Of a stretch of DNA of 64,000 nucleotides, positions 54,447 to 64,000 are shown piece after piece. The translations under genes and the position numbers were made by a program. Positions within the stretch are counted from its first letter, which is position 1, and the number at the start of each line of letters is the position of its first letter. Source of the stretch: Selaginella moellendorffii (Eukaryota; Streptophyta; Lycopodiopsida; Selaginellales; Selaginellaceae); contig NW_003314283.1 in the NCBI RefSeq assembly GCF_000143415.4, positions 382,752-446,751 on the forward strand. The letters are read 5' to 3'. Under the pieces are notes generated by a model. That model had not been told where the DNA came from. It saw only the letters and a program-made list of their open reading frames with translations, and searched no databases.

Positions 54447-55025
54447 TATTCAATTTTATTTATAAAATCAAATTTATGATTTACATTTTAAACATTTTTT
54501 TTAAAATTTAAAATTACATGGAGGTTAGAGTAAAATTTTATAGAGGGACTAACATTAGCAGTGGTAGCTTTCTATCCTTTCTCTGGATAATGTGAAAGTG
54601 AATATTATCCAAATTATTGTTTAACTCCACTTTATAATTGAGAAAATAAGCTATTTAATTAGTTATGTATATTCAATTAGTAAAAAAACCCTAACTTATA
54701 TGTGAATAGTCCAAATTCAAGTTAATCTAATTACTATACACTATAACATCATAATTATACACCTAAACCTCAAAAGAAGGTAGTTAAGGTTCTTATGTTG
54801 ATAGCCCAAAATCTAGGGAAACATCAAGAGATATTAGTGGATCTATAAGTGGTAAAATTTGTTCTTGATATTTTTCTATGAAGTGTTTTAGTTGTTTCAC
54901 ATACATAATTTATAGAGGATTAGTCTATTAAATGTCATGTTAAATCTTATAAATTTACAATCTAACTTACTACAACACTTGATATAATCCCTTCTATTAA
55001 GCAAATAAAACCTTAAACAAACTAT
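54447..55025. other. AT-rich filler between elements
   Basis: No gene seen. Around 54684-54770 the string AAAAACCCTAACTTATATGTGAATAGTCC is distantly like the gypsy LTR on the minus strand, possibly a very old solo LTR. Confidence 0.4.
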
Positions 55026-56671
55026 AAGTGATTAAATTTTCCATTCTACTTTAGTCACTTAACCACACCTCTAACCATTTGGAGAAGTCTCACTCACAAC
55101 CTCCATAAGTCCTATTTCAGACTTAGGGCTTGTTATCCTCGAGAATAACATTCATGCCACTCAACCTTTGCACTTGGTCCTAGTATTCAACATATCTAAT
55201 CCTATGATCGAAACCCAAAAGTACCACTAACATATCAGACCGTTACACTAAGGCCATACCCATTCACCTTTGCTATACTAGTGGTCCAACTTACAGTCCC
55301 GTCTCTCAAAGATTAGGCCATCCATCCATGATGGTCATCCCAAATCCACTTTTTAATATCTTTGGGACAACATTTTAGAACACCGTGGCTCTATACAAGC
55401 CTCATAGGTACTCTCCCCACCTTCTACCTTTGGGTGCTTTAGCCATAAGGCTAGAGCGGGGTTTTGTTGAGCCACACTAAGCATCCAAGTAGGTAGTGCC
55501 ACCCATGCTTGGATGGGGAGCATTGACCATTTGATGATCGCTTTGGGTTTTCACCTAACAGCTTGTATTAGTATTCAGACTCAGACTCGGACTTGGTCTT
55601 GGTCTTGGTTTTGGACTCAAACTCAGACTCTGTCTCGGTTTTGGACTCAGATTCGGACTTGGTCTCAGTTTCTATTCCATCTCGGACTCCATTTCGAACT
55701 CTATCTCGGTGTAAGCTCCTAAATTTGAATTTCCCGGGAGGTCATCCAGCCTAGTACTATTCAAACCCAAGGACGCTTAACCCCAAATATCCCAAGACCC
55801 TTAACTAATTGAAAAAAGAAGTGCACTCTTGTTCATGGGCCATATTTAATGAATTGTTTCTCGAGTCGTTCCCTTTGGTTGCTTACAATCCACCACGCTT
55901 CCTTATAAGTTCACGACCTCGTGAATGGAAACTGGTAGCCATAGCTCTTTGGAGAGCCCCGCTCTCTTGACACCCTACCCCTCGGGAGCAAACTGGACCA
56001 GCCAGATGTCAATCAACATATGGTGTGATACTCTTAGCCAACCAACAGAATTGGACCCGAGACCCCTCTAATACCAAATGTAAGCTCCTGAATTTCAACT
56101 TCCCGGAAGGTCACCCAACCCAGTACTATTTAAACCCAAAGATGCTTAATCCCAAATATCCCAAGACCCTTAACCAATTGGAAAAAAGGGTGCACTCTTG
56201 TTCATGGGCCTTTTCCCTCTATATTTGAACCCTAATGGATCATTTCTCAAGTCGTTCCCTTTAGTTGCTTACACTCGAGTCCATCTTGGACCATCTTGGG
56301 TCTATTTCGGACTTCATCTAAGGTCCATCTCAAACTTCATCTCGGACTCCATCTTAGGTCCATCTTGGACTCCATCTCAGACTCCATTTCGGGTCTATCT
56401 TGAACTCCATCTCAGGTCCATCTCGGACTCCATCTTGGACTCCTCCACTTGTTATGTGTTAGTCCTCTTGTATCCCTTTTTTAGAGACTCATTTATTGCT
56501 TGTTTTGTGCTCATTCCTTGAGCACTTCATTGGGAGTTCCACTCCCACTCTCGACTGTCCAAGTTGGAGTTTTTAGTCCAAATATGTTACTCTTGTTTGA
56601 CTTCCACTTTGGCCATTACCACATGGCACCCTTTTGGCTCCACTTTTGAGGCTCTAGGATTTGTGTCTCAT
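55026..56671 (-). repeat. 3' LTR of the long-LTR element (interrupted)
   Basis: Matches 60727-62254 from TAAGTGATTAAAT to GTGTCTCA. It is interrupted by the TRIM at 55710-56273 within the TCCATCTCGG minisatellite. Confidence 0.75.
55710..56273 (-). mobile_element. TRIM (miniature LTR retrotransposon), complete
   Basis: LTRs at 55710-55887 (178 bp) and 56079-56273 (195 bp) both run TGTAAGCTCC...GTTGCTTACA. The 191-bp internal region has no coding capacity. On the minus strand TGGTATTAGAG (about 56067-56077) directly follows the right LTR, a near-perfect initiator-tRNA primer site. Flanks CTCGG/CTCGA suggest a 5-bp target duplication with one change. The right LTR has a ~17-bp extra segment (near 56210-56232). 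It is inserted in the minisatellite of the 3' LTR. Confidence 0.85.
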
Positions 56672-59600
56672 AACTTCACCACCCATATATGAAATTTGAT
56701 GTCCTCATCGAACGATAAACCATTTTACAAAGTAACACTAGTATATATTACCCTTTACATCCTAGTTAATATTTATCAATGGTTTCACACCAAAGGCTCA
56801 CCATGCCTTGTCCATCCTCTAAAGAGTATAGTCTCCCTGATTTAGAGATTCATTAGACCACTTATGGTGGTCCTTCCCCTTTTGTTCATTTAATTCATGC
56901 TAAATGTGTTAGAGATACTATCTCTATTTTAATTTGACTACTCATTCAGGAGTAGCCTCAGCCTCTATCAACATAACCATCACACTTTGGAACTTTTAAT
57001 TTTGACTTCTCAAAGTTAATTTCCTAGGCGTCTCCGATACCTTGCATTACACGTGTTATGCAAATTTCACTTCCTCATCCTAGGAAGTTCTTTACTTGAG
57101 AGCACTATCATCCTCTTTCCCATTTCGTGCCACTCTAGGCACTAAGTTCCATTTTTCCATAATTTATGCTAGGGTTGTCCACGGCTCTATCATTTAGCTA
57201 TCTTGTCGCTCCCTCCTTTAGAGCTTTCACTTCACTAAATTGGAGGAAATATATTTCCCTTTCCACAATCCATTAACACCAAATACATGAGTATTCCTCG
57301 TTTAATTACTTTTTTTGGATTCTTTCAAATGATTTCCATGGCCCATTTTTGGCCCTTAGCTTTTTGCTCCTATCCTTTGATTATTGCACCAAGTAACATA
57401 GGATTACTACATCTATTTTCGAGGTATCCTTTTGGTTCCATAATAAAGGCTTTGCTTTGCCAAGTCTAGGGGGCGTTCACCCCTAGTAGGTCTTTTTAAC
57501 ATTTTCTGCTATAAACTTTATACATAGCCCAACTGTGACCCATCCATGAGTCCCTTTCTTAGACTTGCAATACCATTGCATTGTTGCAGTTTATTTCCCT
57601 TTTTTCCCACTTGGTCATTTTGACCAAGCCACACTATTACTAATAGTTCAAATCAACACTTTGAACTAGAAGCTTTATTCCTTAACTTCACAAGGACTTT
57701 GTCCTTATTTTAGCCATAAGACCACCTAATGATCTAATCTTGACACTTTAACAGATTTGTTAATTGGTATTAGGCTTTCCAAACCTTTAACTTGTTGACC
57801 ATGACCCCAGGGGCATTCTCGCACTTAGCAGTGCACCCAAGCTAACCCTTCTAACCAAGGGTTCATCACAATTGAGACTAGATGTCCGCATCTCATTCAC
57901 TATGTCCTTGGTGCCACTTGCACCAAAGTGTTCAAATTAAATATGCTGAGCTTTCACACTAAGCAACCTAACCATACATCATGACTCTAAAGCATCCCCG
58001 GTTGGCGGTGTGCCCAATCCAATCTCTTTACTAAGAGTCCATGACCATTGAAAAATGAGTGTCCTCATACTCCAAACCATCACCACACTCTAGTGAGTTA
58101 GAATTCAAACCCAAGCATTAGAGGGTTAAGACTCGAACCTAACCTCCGTATATGCATCTATAAATGGCATCACCCAGGATGTTTGGTGTGACTCCTTACG
58201 CCAGTGCACCAACTTATATTTAAAACGTGCCATAGATCATAGCTTAGGAATTTAGTTCTTCCCAATTGCCAAGTCCTCTCACTTGACAAATCTGTAATCA
58301 TGTATAGACTCCTCCATGCTTGGCTTCATGGGCCACACCTTTTTGAAATCAACACCTTCAACTAGGGTTTTTGTTCCTTCCCGACTTGCCAATCTTGCTT
58401 AGTAAGTCACCTGACTAGCGTAACATGGTTTTATGCATAAGTGTAAAAGTCTTTAATTATTAACTTTCGTTCAAAGCCATCTTTTTGAACATTTAGAGAC
58501 TACTTCCCAAACTTTGATAGCTTTGTCTTATAGCAAGCTTTAAGACCACGCTTTTGCTATGCCACTCTGATTTTGCATGTTCTATAAACCATTTACATTT
58601 GTCTTTCTAGGTACTAATCTACCTAAAATTGTCTTTAGGAACATTGAAGGGACTTTATCCCTTAGTTTGCTAAGGCCTTTCCTTTCGTAAGCTTTTTAAT
58701 TGTTATATAGTTTAACATAGATAATTCCATACTTTAAACCCTCTATAGCATCATGGTTGTTAATATCAACACATTAAAGTACCCACTTAATTTTCCATTC
58801 CCAACTTGTATAACCACCCTTGGTTATAACCTTCAATTCCTATGATTTGGTTTTATCTTTTTACTATTTGTTTTTTGAGCTATGCATTCCTTTTAGTTAT
58901 TCTCTTCATATCTAGAAGGGTAATTTTGCACTTTCTACCATGCTTTAGTAAGTATTTTTAGGGATGAACCTACTTAATAACTTAGGGAGTGGATCTTCAA
59001 TTGGGATATGCTCACCATATAATCCCACACACCGGGATTAACAATGCATGGGCTTCTTTATACCTATTGCTAGCCATATCAAAATCCTTTTTAGCTTGGT
59101 CTAATTCAAACAAATGGACTTTTCCCATCTCTATAACTTTGGATGTTGGATAACACATTTTATCCATTATTTGTTAAGAATTTAGTCCCTTAGGCATGAT
59201 ATCTAATGTCCTCATGATACTAAACACCACTTCTTGGTGTTTTAGAGTGTTTAGGTGTCCCAATAATAACCTTCTTTGATAATGAGCATTTCCCTTTTTA
59301 ATATTGACTTATTCAAAAAGGGTTATATCATTTACTTGCTATAGCTTGTTAGTTTATCTGTTAACACTTAGAGTAGAAATTTGCAACTAACTTCTTTATC
59401 ACAAGAAGTCTTGGGTAGTTAACTGCTACCAATCCAATCAATTAGGTTGCACTTTTTGTTTAGTTGCCTCATAATTGTCAAGTTTTACAACTCATTGTTA
59501 GTGATTCCACACCTCCATCATTATTTGGGTCATGACACTCTAATTGCATGCCTTCCAACTTATGCTATGTTATTCCCACTTCCATTAGGATTCCTTTGGC

Positions 59601-60726
59601 AAGGGGTTCTCATGAACTTATTAACTTGACCTCAAGGCATCACACCTTGGCACATTTGGTGTCTCCACACCATCGGCTTTATAAATCTACCTTTACCACA
59701 TTTCCCATTTGTGTCTAGGTTTTTGTTAAGACCAAAACAATTGTTTCTCATGCCAACTATTAATTAGCACTGCACCATAGTGTTTACACACAACTCTGTA
59801 CCATATTTTAGGGAACACATTTTCCACGATTTTAGTATAGCACATTTTGCCATCAATGAAATACCCACTATTCTCATACTTGGATCTTATGATCCTCCCC
59901 ATCCTTCGTAGGATACAACACACTTTAGTCTAAATGCTTTCACCAGTCCTTCAGGACCATTTCTTAACTCCACTTGAGTCATCCAACTTTTTAGACTTTA
60001 CTAATTTAATGATGACCCATAAGATTCTAACCTCATGGCTAGTTTTGAGGTGCCAATTCACTAGAATACATTTTATTATATTCATGTTCTATTCACAAGG
60101 ACCACATTTGCAAGTGTTATTCTGACACTTGATTATTTTCCGTTCCCTATAGGCTACTTTTGCCCCTTAGGACTATCTGTCCATATAATGAGAATATTGA
60201 CTCACCCTCTAAATGCACCCCAACCCCTTGGGTTTGTTCCAGCATTTATAAAATATAGCCCCAGTTACTATTTCAAGGACTCATATCCTCATCCATATTT
60301 AATCTTCTATGGTTATTAATTCTAGTATCAAATTCATGAGCATTAGCCTCAACTATATGAGAATAATCTTGTGACTCCTTTATTGTTTTAGAGTCTCTAT
60401 CTTTCTTATGATCCCAACTATAGTTATTTACCACAAATACATTAGCTAGTTTGCTAAGTCAAACGCTCATTTAGATCATATCTTCAACTCTTTGAGGAAA
60501 ATTCTATGCTATTTCTAAGATCCCAAAGTTGTTCCTTTATTAGCCCTTTTTCTATCCACCACAATGCCTACAAGTTCATACATGAACTATAATGAAGAGC
60601 CATGTCCTCATGACCTACTACTCCTCAAGGATAGGCCCACTCCTAGGACCTTCCGATGCTAACACAAATGGTGATATACTTGAGCACTAATAAAAGTTGG
60701 ACTAAGGAACAACTTTGATACCAAAT
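56672..60726. other. internal region of the long-LTR element
   Basis: Four kilobases with only short frames (up to ~67 codons). I found no protease, RT, RNase H, integrase or zinc-knuckle motif on either strand. Confidence 0.5.
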
Positions 60727-62254
60727 TATAAGCGACTAAATTTTTCATTCTACTTTAGTCATTTAACCACACCTTTAACCACTTGGAGGAGTCTCACTCA
60801 CAACTTCTATAAGTTTTATTCCGGACTTAGGGTTTGCTAGCTTCAAGAATGGCATTCATGCCACTCAACTTTTGCACTTAGTTGTAGTGCTCCACGTGTC
60901 CGATCTCATGACCAACACCCAAAGGTACTACTAACATATCAACCCATTATGCTAAGGCGATGCCCATTCACTTTTGCCACACTGGTGGTCCAACACCACC
61001 TACATCACAATCCCATCTCTCAAAGACTAGACCATCCATCCATAAATGGTCATCCCAAATCCATTTCTTAACATCTTTAAGATGCCCACAAACATAGGGA
61101 ACAACCTTCCCCAATATCCCTTTTTCAGTCCCTACTAAGTCCCTTTTTATTCATGGCTATGTTCGCCAACACCACCACTAAGTCAAAGCCCACCGGCCCA
61201 ACTATTAAATCCCACTGTCCTTTAAAATTTCCTTACCATGTGACTATATCCTTAGTCACTACACTAGAGGACTGCCCCTTTTTCTTTCCACAGTCTGGCG
61301 CTTTGGGATAACATTTCAAAATACTGTGGCCCTACGCAAGCCTCATGGATACTCTCCCCACCTTTCGCCTTTGGGTGCTCTAGCCATGGGGCTCGAGCGG
61401 GGTTTCGTTGAGCCACGCTAGGTATCCAAGTAGGTAGTGCCACCTATGCTTGGATTAGGAGTATCGTCCATTCGATCTCCAAGGGGAATTAGAGTTGGCT
61501 TTTGAACACTTCACCAAGCTACCCCGCTTGTTTGTTCGTATTCACTTTAGCTTTGGACTCCTCAGTGGATATATCATCACCTAGCATGTGGGCATAACCT
61601 CTCTGAGTCATATTGGCCTTTTCTGGCCAAACTGGCTCCACTGGGGTCCAACCCCCACACTCTCCTTATTATACTTTTAGCCCTTGCATCCCCACCCCCC
61701 CCCCCTCCGGGGGATGATCACTTTGGGCTTTCACCTAATAATTTGTATTAGTATTCAGACTCGGACTCAGTCTTAGTCTCAGACTCGGTCTCAGTCTCAG
61801 TCTTGGTCTCTGTTCCATCTCATACTCCATCTCGGGTCCATTTCAGAGTCCATCTCAGGTCCATCTTAGAGTCCATCTCGGACTCCATCTCGAGTCCATC
61901 TCAGACTCCATCTCAAGTCCATCTTAGACTCCATCTCGAGTCCATCTCAGACTCCATCTTGAATACATCTCAAACTTCATTTTAGGTCTATCTCGGACTC
62001 TATCTTGGGTCCATCTCGAACTCTTTCACTTGTCATGTGTTAGTCCTTTTGTGTCCTTTTTTCTAGAAACTCACTTACTCCTTGCTTCATGCTCATTCCT
62101 CGAGCATTTCATTGGGAGTTCCACTCCCACTCTCAACTATCCAAGTCAAAGTTTTTAGTCCAAATATGTTACTCTTGTTTGGGTTCCACTTCGGCCACTA
62201 CCATGTGGCACCCTTTTGGCTCCACTTTTGGGGCTTTGGGATTTATGTCTCACA
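60727..62254 (-). repeat. 5' LTR of the long-LTR element
   Basis: About 1.53 kb, including the minisatellite at 61750-62020, a C-run at about 61690-61703 and the block ending GTCTCAC. It abuts gypsy integrase sequence at 62255. Confidence 0.75.
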
Positions 62255-63001
62255 TAAACTATATATTGTAAGATTGGGAAAATGAACTAATACAAAGTCA
62301 TCCCTTTTATAATCTAGAAATGGACAATGATAAGAGTTTTAATGCTATTGTTGTCCTACTTGTACATAGCTCAAATGTTCAATAGACTCTACTCAAACTA
62401 GTAGAAGGTTACTTATCAATTGTTGATCCCAAGACCTCATTGGTACCTCATAACGATTGTGAAGGCAAACTCAATTTTATTGATCATGACTATATAAGAG
62501 TTTATATGGTGAGACATGAATAAAACTTTGCATCTTGTGACATAAATATTCTAAAGAAATGGTAAATAACCATTTTAATTCAAATGCTAAAAATTTACAT
62601 ACTTTGTGATCATCCATTTGAAACTTTTAATATTGTTTCACCAAACCATTTATCTGTGGATGATAAGCAATTGTGAAAGTGTGATGTCAAAATGTGATAT
62701 GCCTCAGCCATAAATGTGGGATATTATCCGAAAGAATCCACTCTAGACAAAAATGTTGGAAAATCACTCAATTAAATAGGAAGTTTTCAATAGTAGTGGT
62801 AAATGCACTAGCAAGAGCATCAACTTCCACCCAACGAGTCAAGTATTTAGTTAAAAAGGCCTTATCAAATTAAATGTCATCAGCTCAAACAAATAGGGTG
62901 TTTCTTCTACTTTAAAAACATAGAATTTAGAGAATTAAAATCATTTTCTAATTCATCCAATTATGCACTTGCAAAGTCAAACTTCAATTGTCCTTCTATA
63001 A
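62255..63001 (-). mobile_element. gypsy integrase remnant
   Basis: On the minus strand this follows 53280-54010 of the young element: CTTGACTCGTTGGGTGGAAG, TGGATTCTTTCGGATAAT and TATCATCCACA are recognisable. Several stops and gaps break it. The left edge is the insertion point of the long-LTR element and the right edge joins rDNA at about 63001. Confidence 0.85.
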
Positions 63002-63384
63002 CATAACCCTTCTCAAAAGATCAAGGTCAGTCCGTGGTGCACCCCCGAAGGGGATCCCACGAATTAGTTTCCTTTCGCCTGTATGGGTTTAGCACCCACA
63101 AACTCGCATACATGTTAGACTCCTTGGTCCATGTTTCAAGACAGGTCGGATGGAACGCCCAAGTTCCAGCATCTGGCGGGGCACCGGAGCACCCCGCCAT
63201 TTTCAGAGGCAGCGGCGGCATTGGCAGGGAGCCAGAGGCTCACAAGCCATTATCCCGCCGCATCCTCCCATGCTGGACAGCCCCTTGCATTGCTTGGCAA
63301 ACCAGCTCTCGCCGTTCCACACACAACCAAGGGGCGCACAAGGCATCCATTCGCTTCCCTCCCAGCAATTTCAAGCACTTTTTA

Positions 63385-63429
<45 letters not shown>

Positions 63430-63774
63430 GCGCTATCGGTCTCTCACCAGTATTTAGCCTTGGATGGAATTTACCACCCACTTAAGGCTACATTCCCAAA
63501 CAGCCCAACTCACCGAAAGAGCCTCGTGATGCAGCAGGTCCGGGCTAGATGGGGCTCTCACCCTCTCTGGCGTCCCGTTCCAAGGGACTTAAACTCGGTC
63601 CGCTGTAGAGGACCCTTCTCCAGACTACAATTCGAGGTGCAAAGACACCCCGATTTCCAAGTTGGGCTCTTTCCGTTTCGCTCGCCGCTACTAGGGAAAT
63701 CCTTGTTAGTTTCTTTTCCTCCTCTTAGTGATATGCTTAAACTCAGCGGGTTATCTTGCCTGACCTGAGGTCGT
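63002..63774 (-). rRNA. 26S rRNA, 5' part (~770 nt, partial)
   Basis: The minus strand starts GACCTCAGGTCAGGCAAG, the 5' end of plant 26S rRNA, then the highly conserved GCATATCACTAAGAGGAGG. It continues through the D1/D2 region to GACCTTGATCTTTTGAGAAG. There it stops and gypsy sequence begins. The part of the gene present looks well conserved. It is either the edge of an rDNA unit broken by a retroelement or a dispersed fragment. Confidence 0.92.
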
Positions 63775-64000
63775 GCACATGAGCGATTCGCCACTAGGTG
63801 GGGTGTGTGCCATTGATGCCACACAGACAAGTCGGGGGCCACACCATCCACATGCAATCAAGCCGACCGGAACACAAGTCCACGGACGGCCACATTTGCC
63901 CCACGCTCACACTCACAGAGTGCGCATGAGGCAGCAAATGGTTGCGGACGCTCAGGCAAGCATGCCCTCGGGATGAACCTCGGGCACAAGTTGCGTTCAA
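63775..64000 (-). other. internal transcribed spacer 2 (partial)
   Basis: It lies directly upstream (minus strand) of the 26S 5' end and is GC-rich and variable, as expected for ITS2. The 5.8S gene is not reached before the window ends. Confidence 0.8.

Larger units (their letters stand above)
55026..62254 (-). mobile_element. decayed long-LTR retrotransposon, possibly non-autonomous
   Basis: Two long direct repeats (55026-56671 and 60727-62254) flank 4 kb. On the minus strand the right copy is the 5' LTR. It starts at 62254 (GTGAGAC...) and ends at 60727, where TTTGGTATCAAAG follows, a near match to the tRNA-iMet primer site. The left LTR is the 3' one. The LTRs have diverged and carry separate indels: the left has lost about 210 bp and 235 bp and gained a TRIM. 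The internal region 56672-60726 shows no gag or pol motif in any frame. It may be a LARD-like non-coding element or simply too decayed. It sits within a gypsy integrase remnant. Confidence 0.72.

Noticed and set aside
56672-60726. Possible gag-pol of the long-LTR element
   Set aside because: I looked for DTG, YxDD, zinc-knuckle and DDE patterns on both strands and saw none.
63034-63768. 244-codon ORF at the right edge
   Set aside because: It lies wholly within 26S rRNA sequence on the opposite strand.

Overview
The window is plant nuclear DNA, most probably from the lycophyte Selaginella moellendorffii or a close relative. That source is inferred, not searched. Reasons: very short spliceosomal introns (about 40-75 bp) with clear GT-AG borders; plant-only gene families (ALMT channel, gamma-tocopherol methyltransferase, fused LKR/SDH, PLS-type PPR proteins, ATL RING-H2 ligase); Ty3/gypsy and TRIM-like LTR elements; and a plant 26S/ITS2 rDNA piece. 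A run of N marks an assembly gap at 18318-18636.

Layout. 1-6702: nested retroelements. The LTR start of a minisatellite-bearing LTR family (1-633) abuts an old minus-strand Ty3/gypsy copy (634-3706 plus 6208-6702). That copy is split in gag by a 2.49-kb insertion (3712-6202) with a perfect 5-bp target duplication, which carries a five-LTR TRIM-like tandem array. 6828-25956: two copies of a cassette [tRNA-Glu, Fic-domain AMPylase gene, AT-rich lectin-like gene, shared 3' flank]. Copy A holds an 8.5-kb inverted-repeat DNA element (8794-17330) with a decayed DDE-integrase-like transposase and a HECT-like gene. Copy B lacks that insertion. Between the copies lie an LTR fragment, a tRNA-Glu pseudogene, a dirigent fragment and an intact 15-exon EDEM-type GH47 gene. 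The Fic gene is broken in copy A and intact in copy B; the lectin-like gene is the reverse.

26373-48515 is the gene-rich core: ATL RING-H2 ligase, an unrecognised coiled-coil protein, scattered KAS II and transporter relics, an AT-rich tract with a lectin-like exon relic, a six-exon ALMT gene, a PPR gene whose 3' end overlaps that of a seven-exon gamma-tocopherol methyltransferase gene, a second PPR gene, a 24-exon LKR/SDH gene that shares a 202-bp head-to-head promoter with it, and a decayed GMC oxidoreductase gene. The exon structures of EDEM, ALMT, VTE4 and LKR/SDH were worked out by hand; phases agree and total lengths divide by three.

49465-54446 is a young Ty3/gypsy element (LTRs of 174 bp, one difference) with gag and pol joined by TAATG and a pol broken by a frameshift. 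55026-62254 is a decayed long-LTR element of the family seen at the window start, with a complete TRIM nested in one LTR. 62255-63001 is another gypsy integrase remnant, directly joined to the first ~770 nt of 26S rRNA and ITS2 (minus strand) at the right edge.
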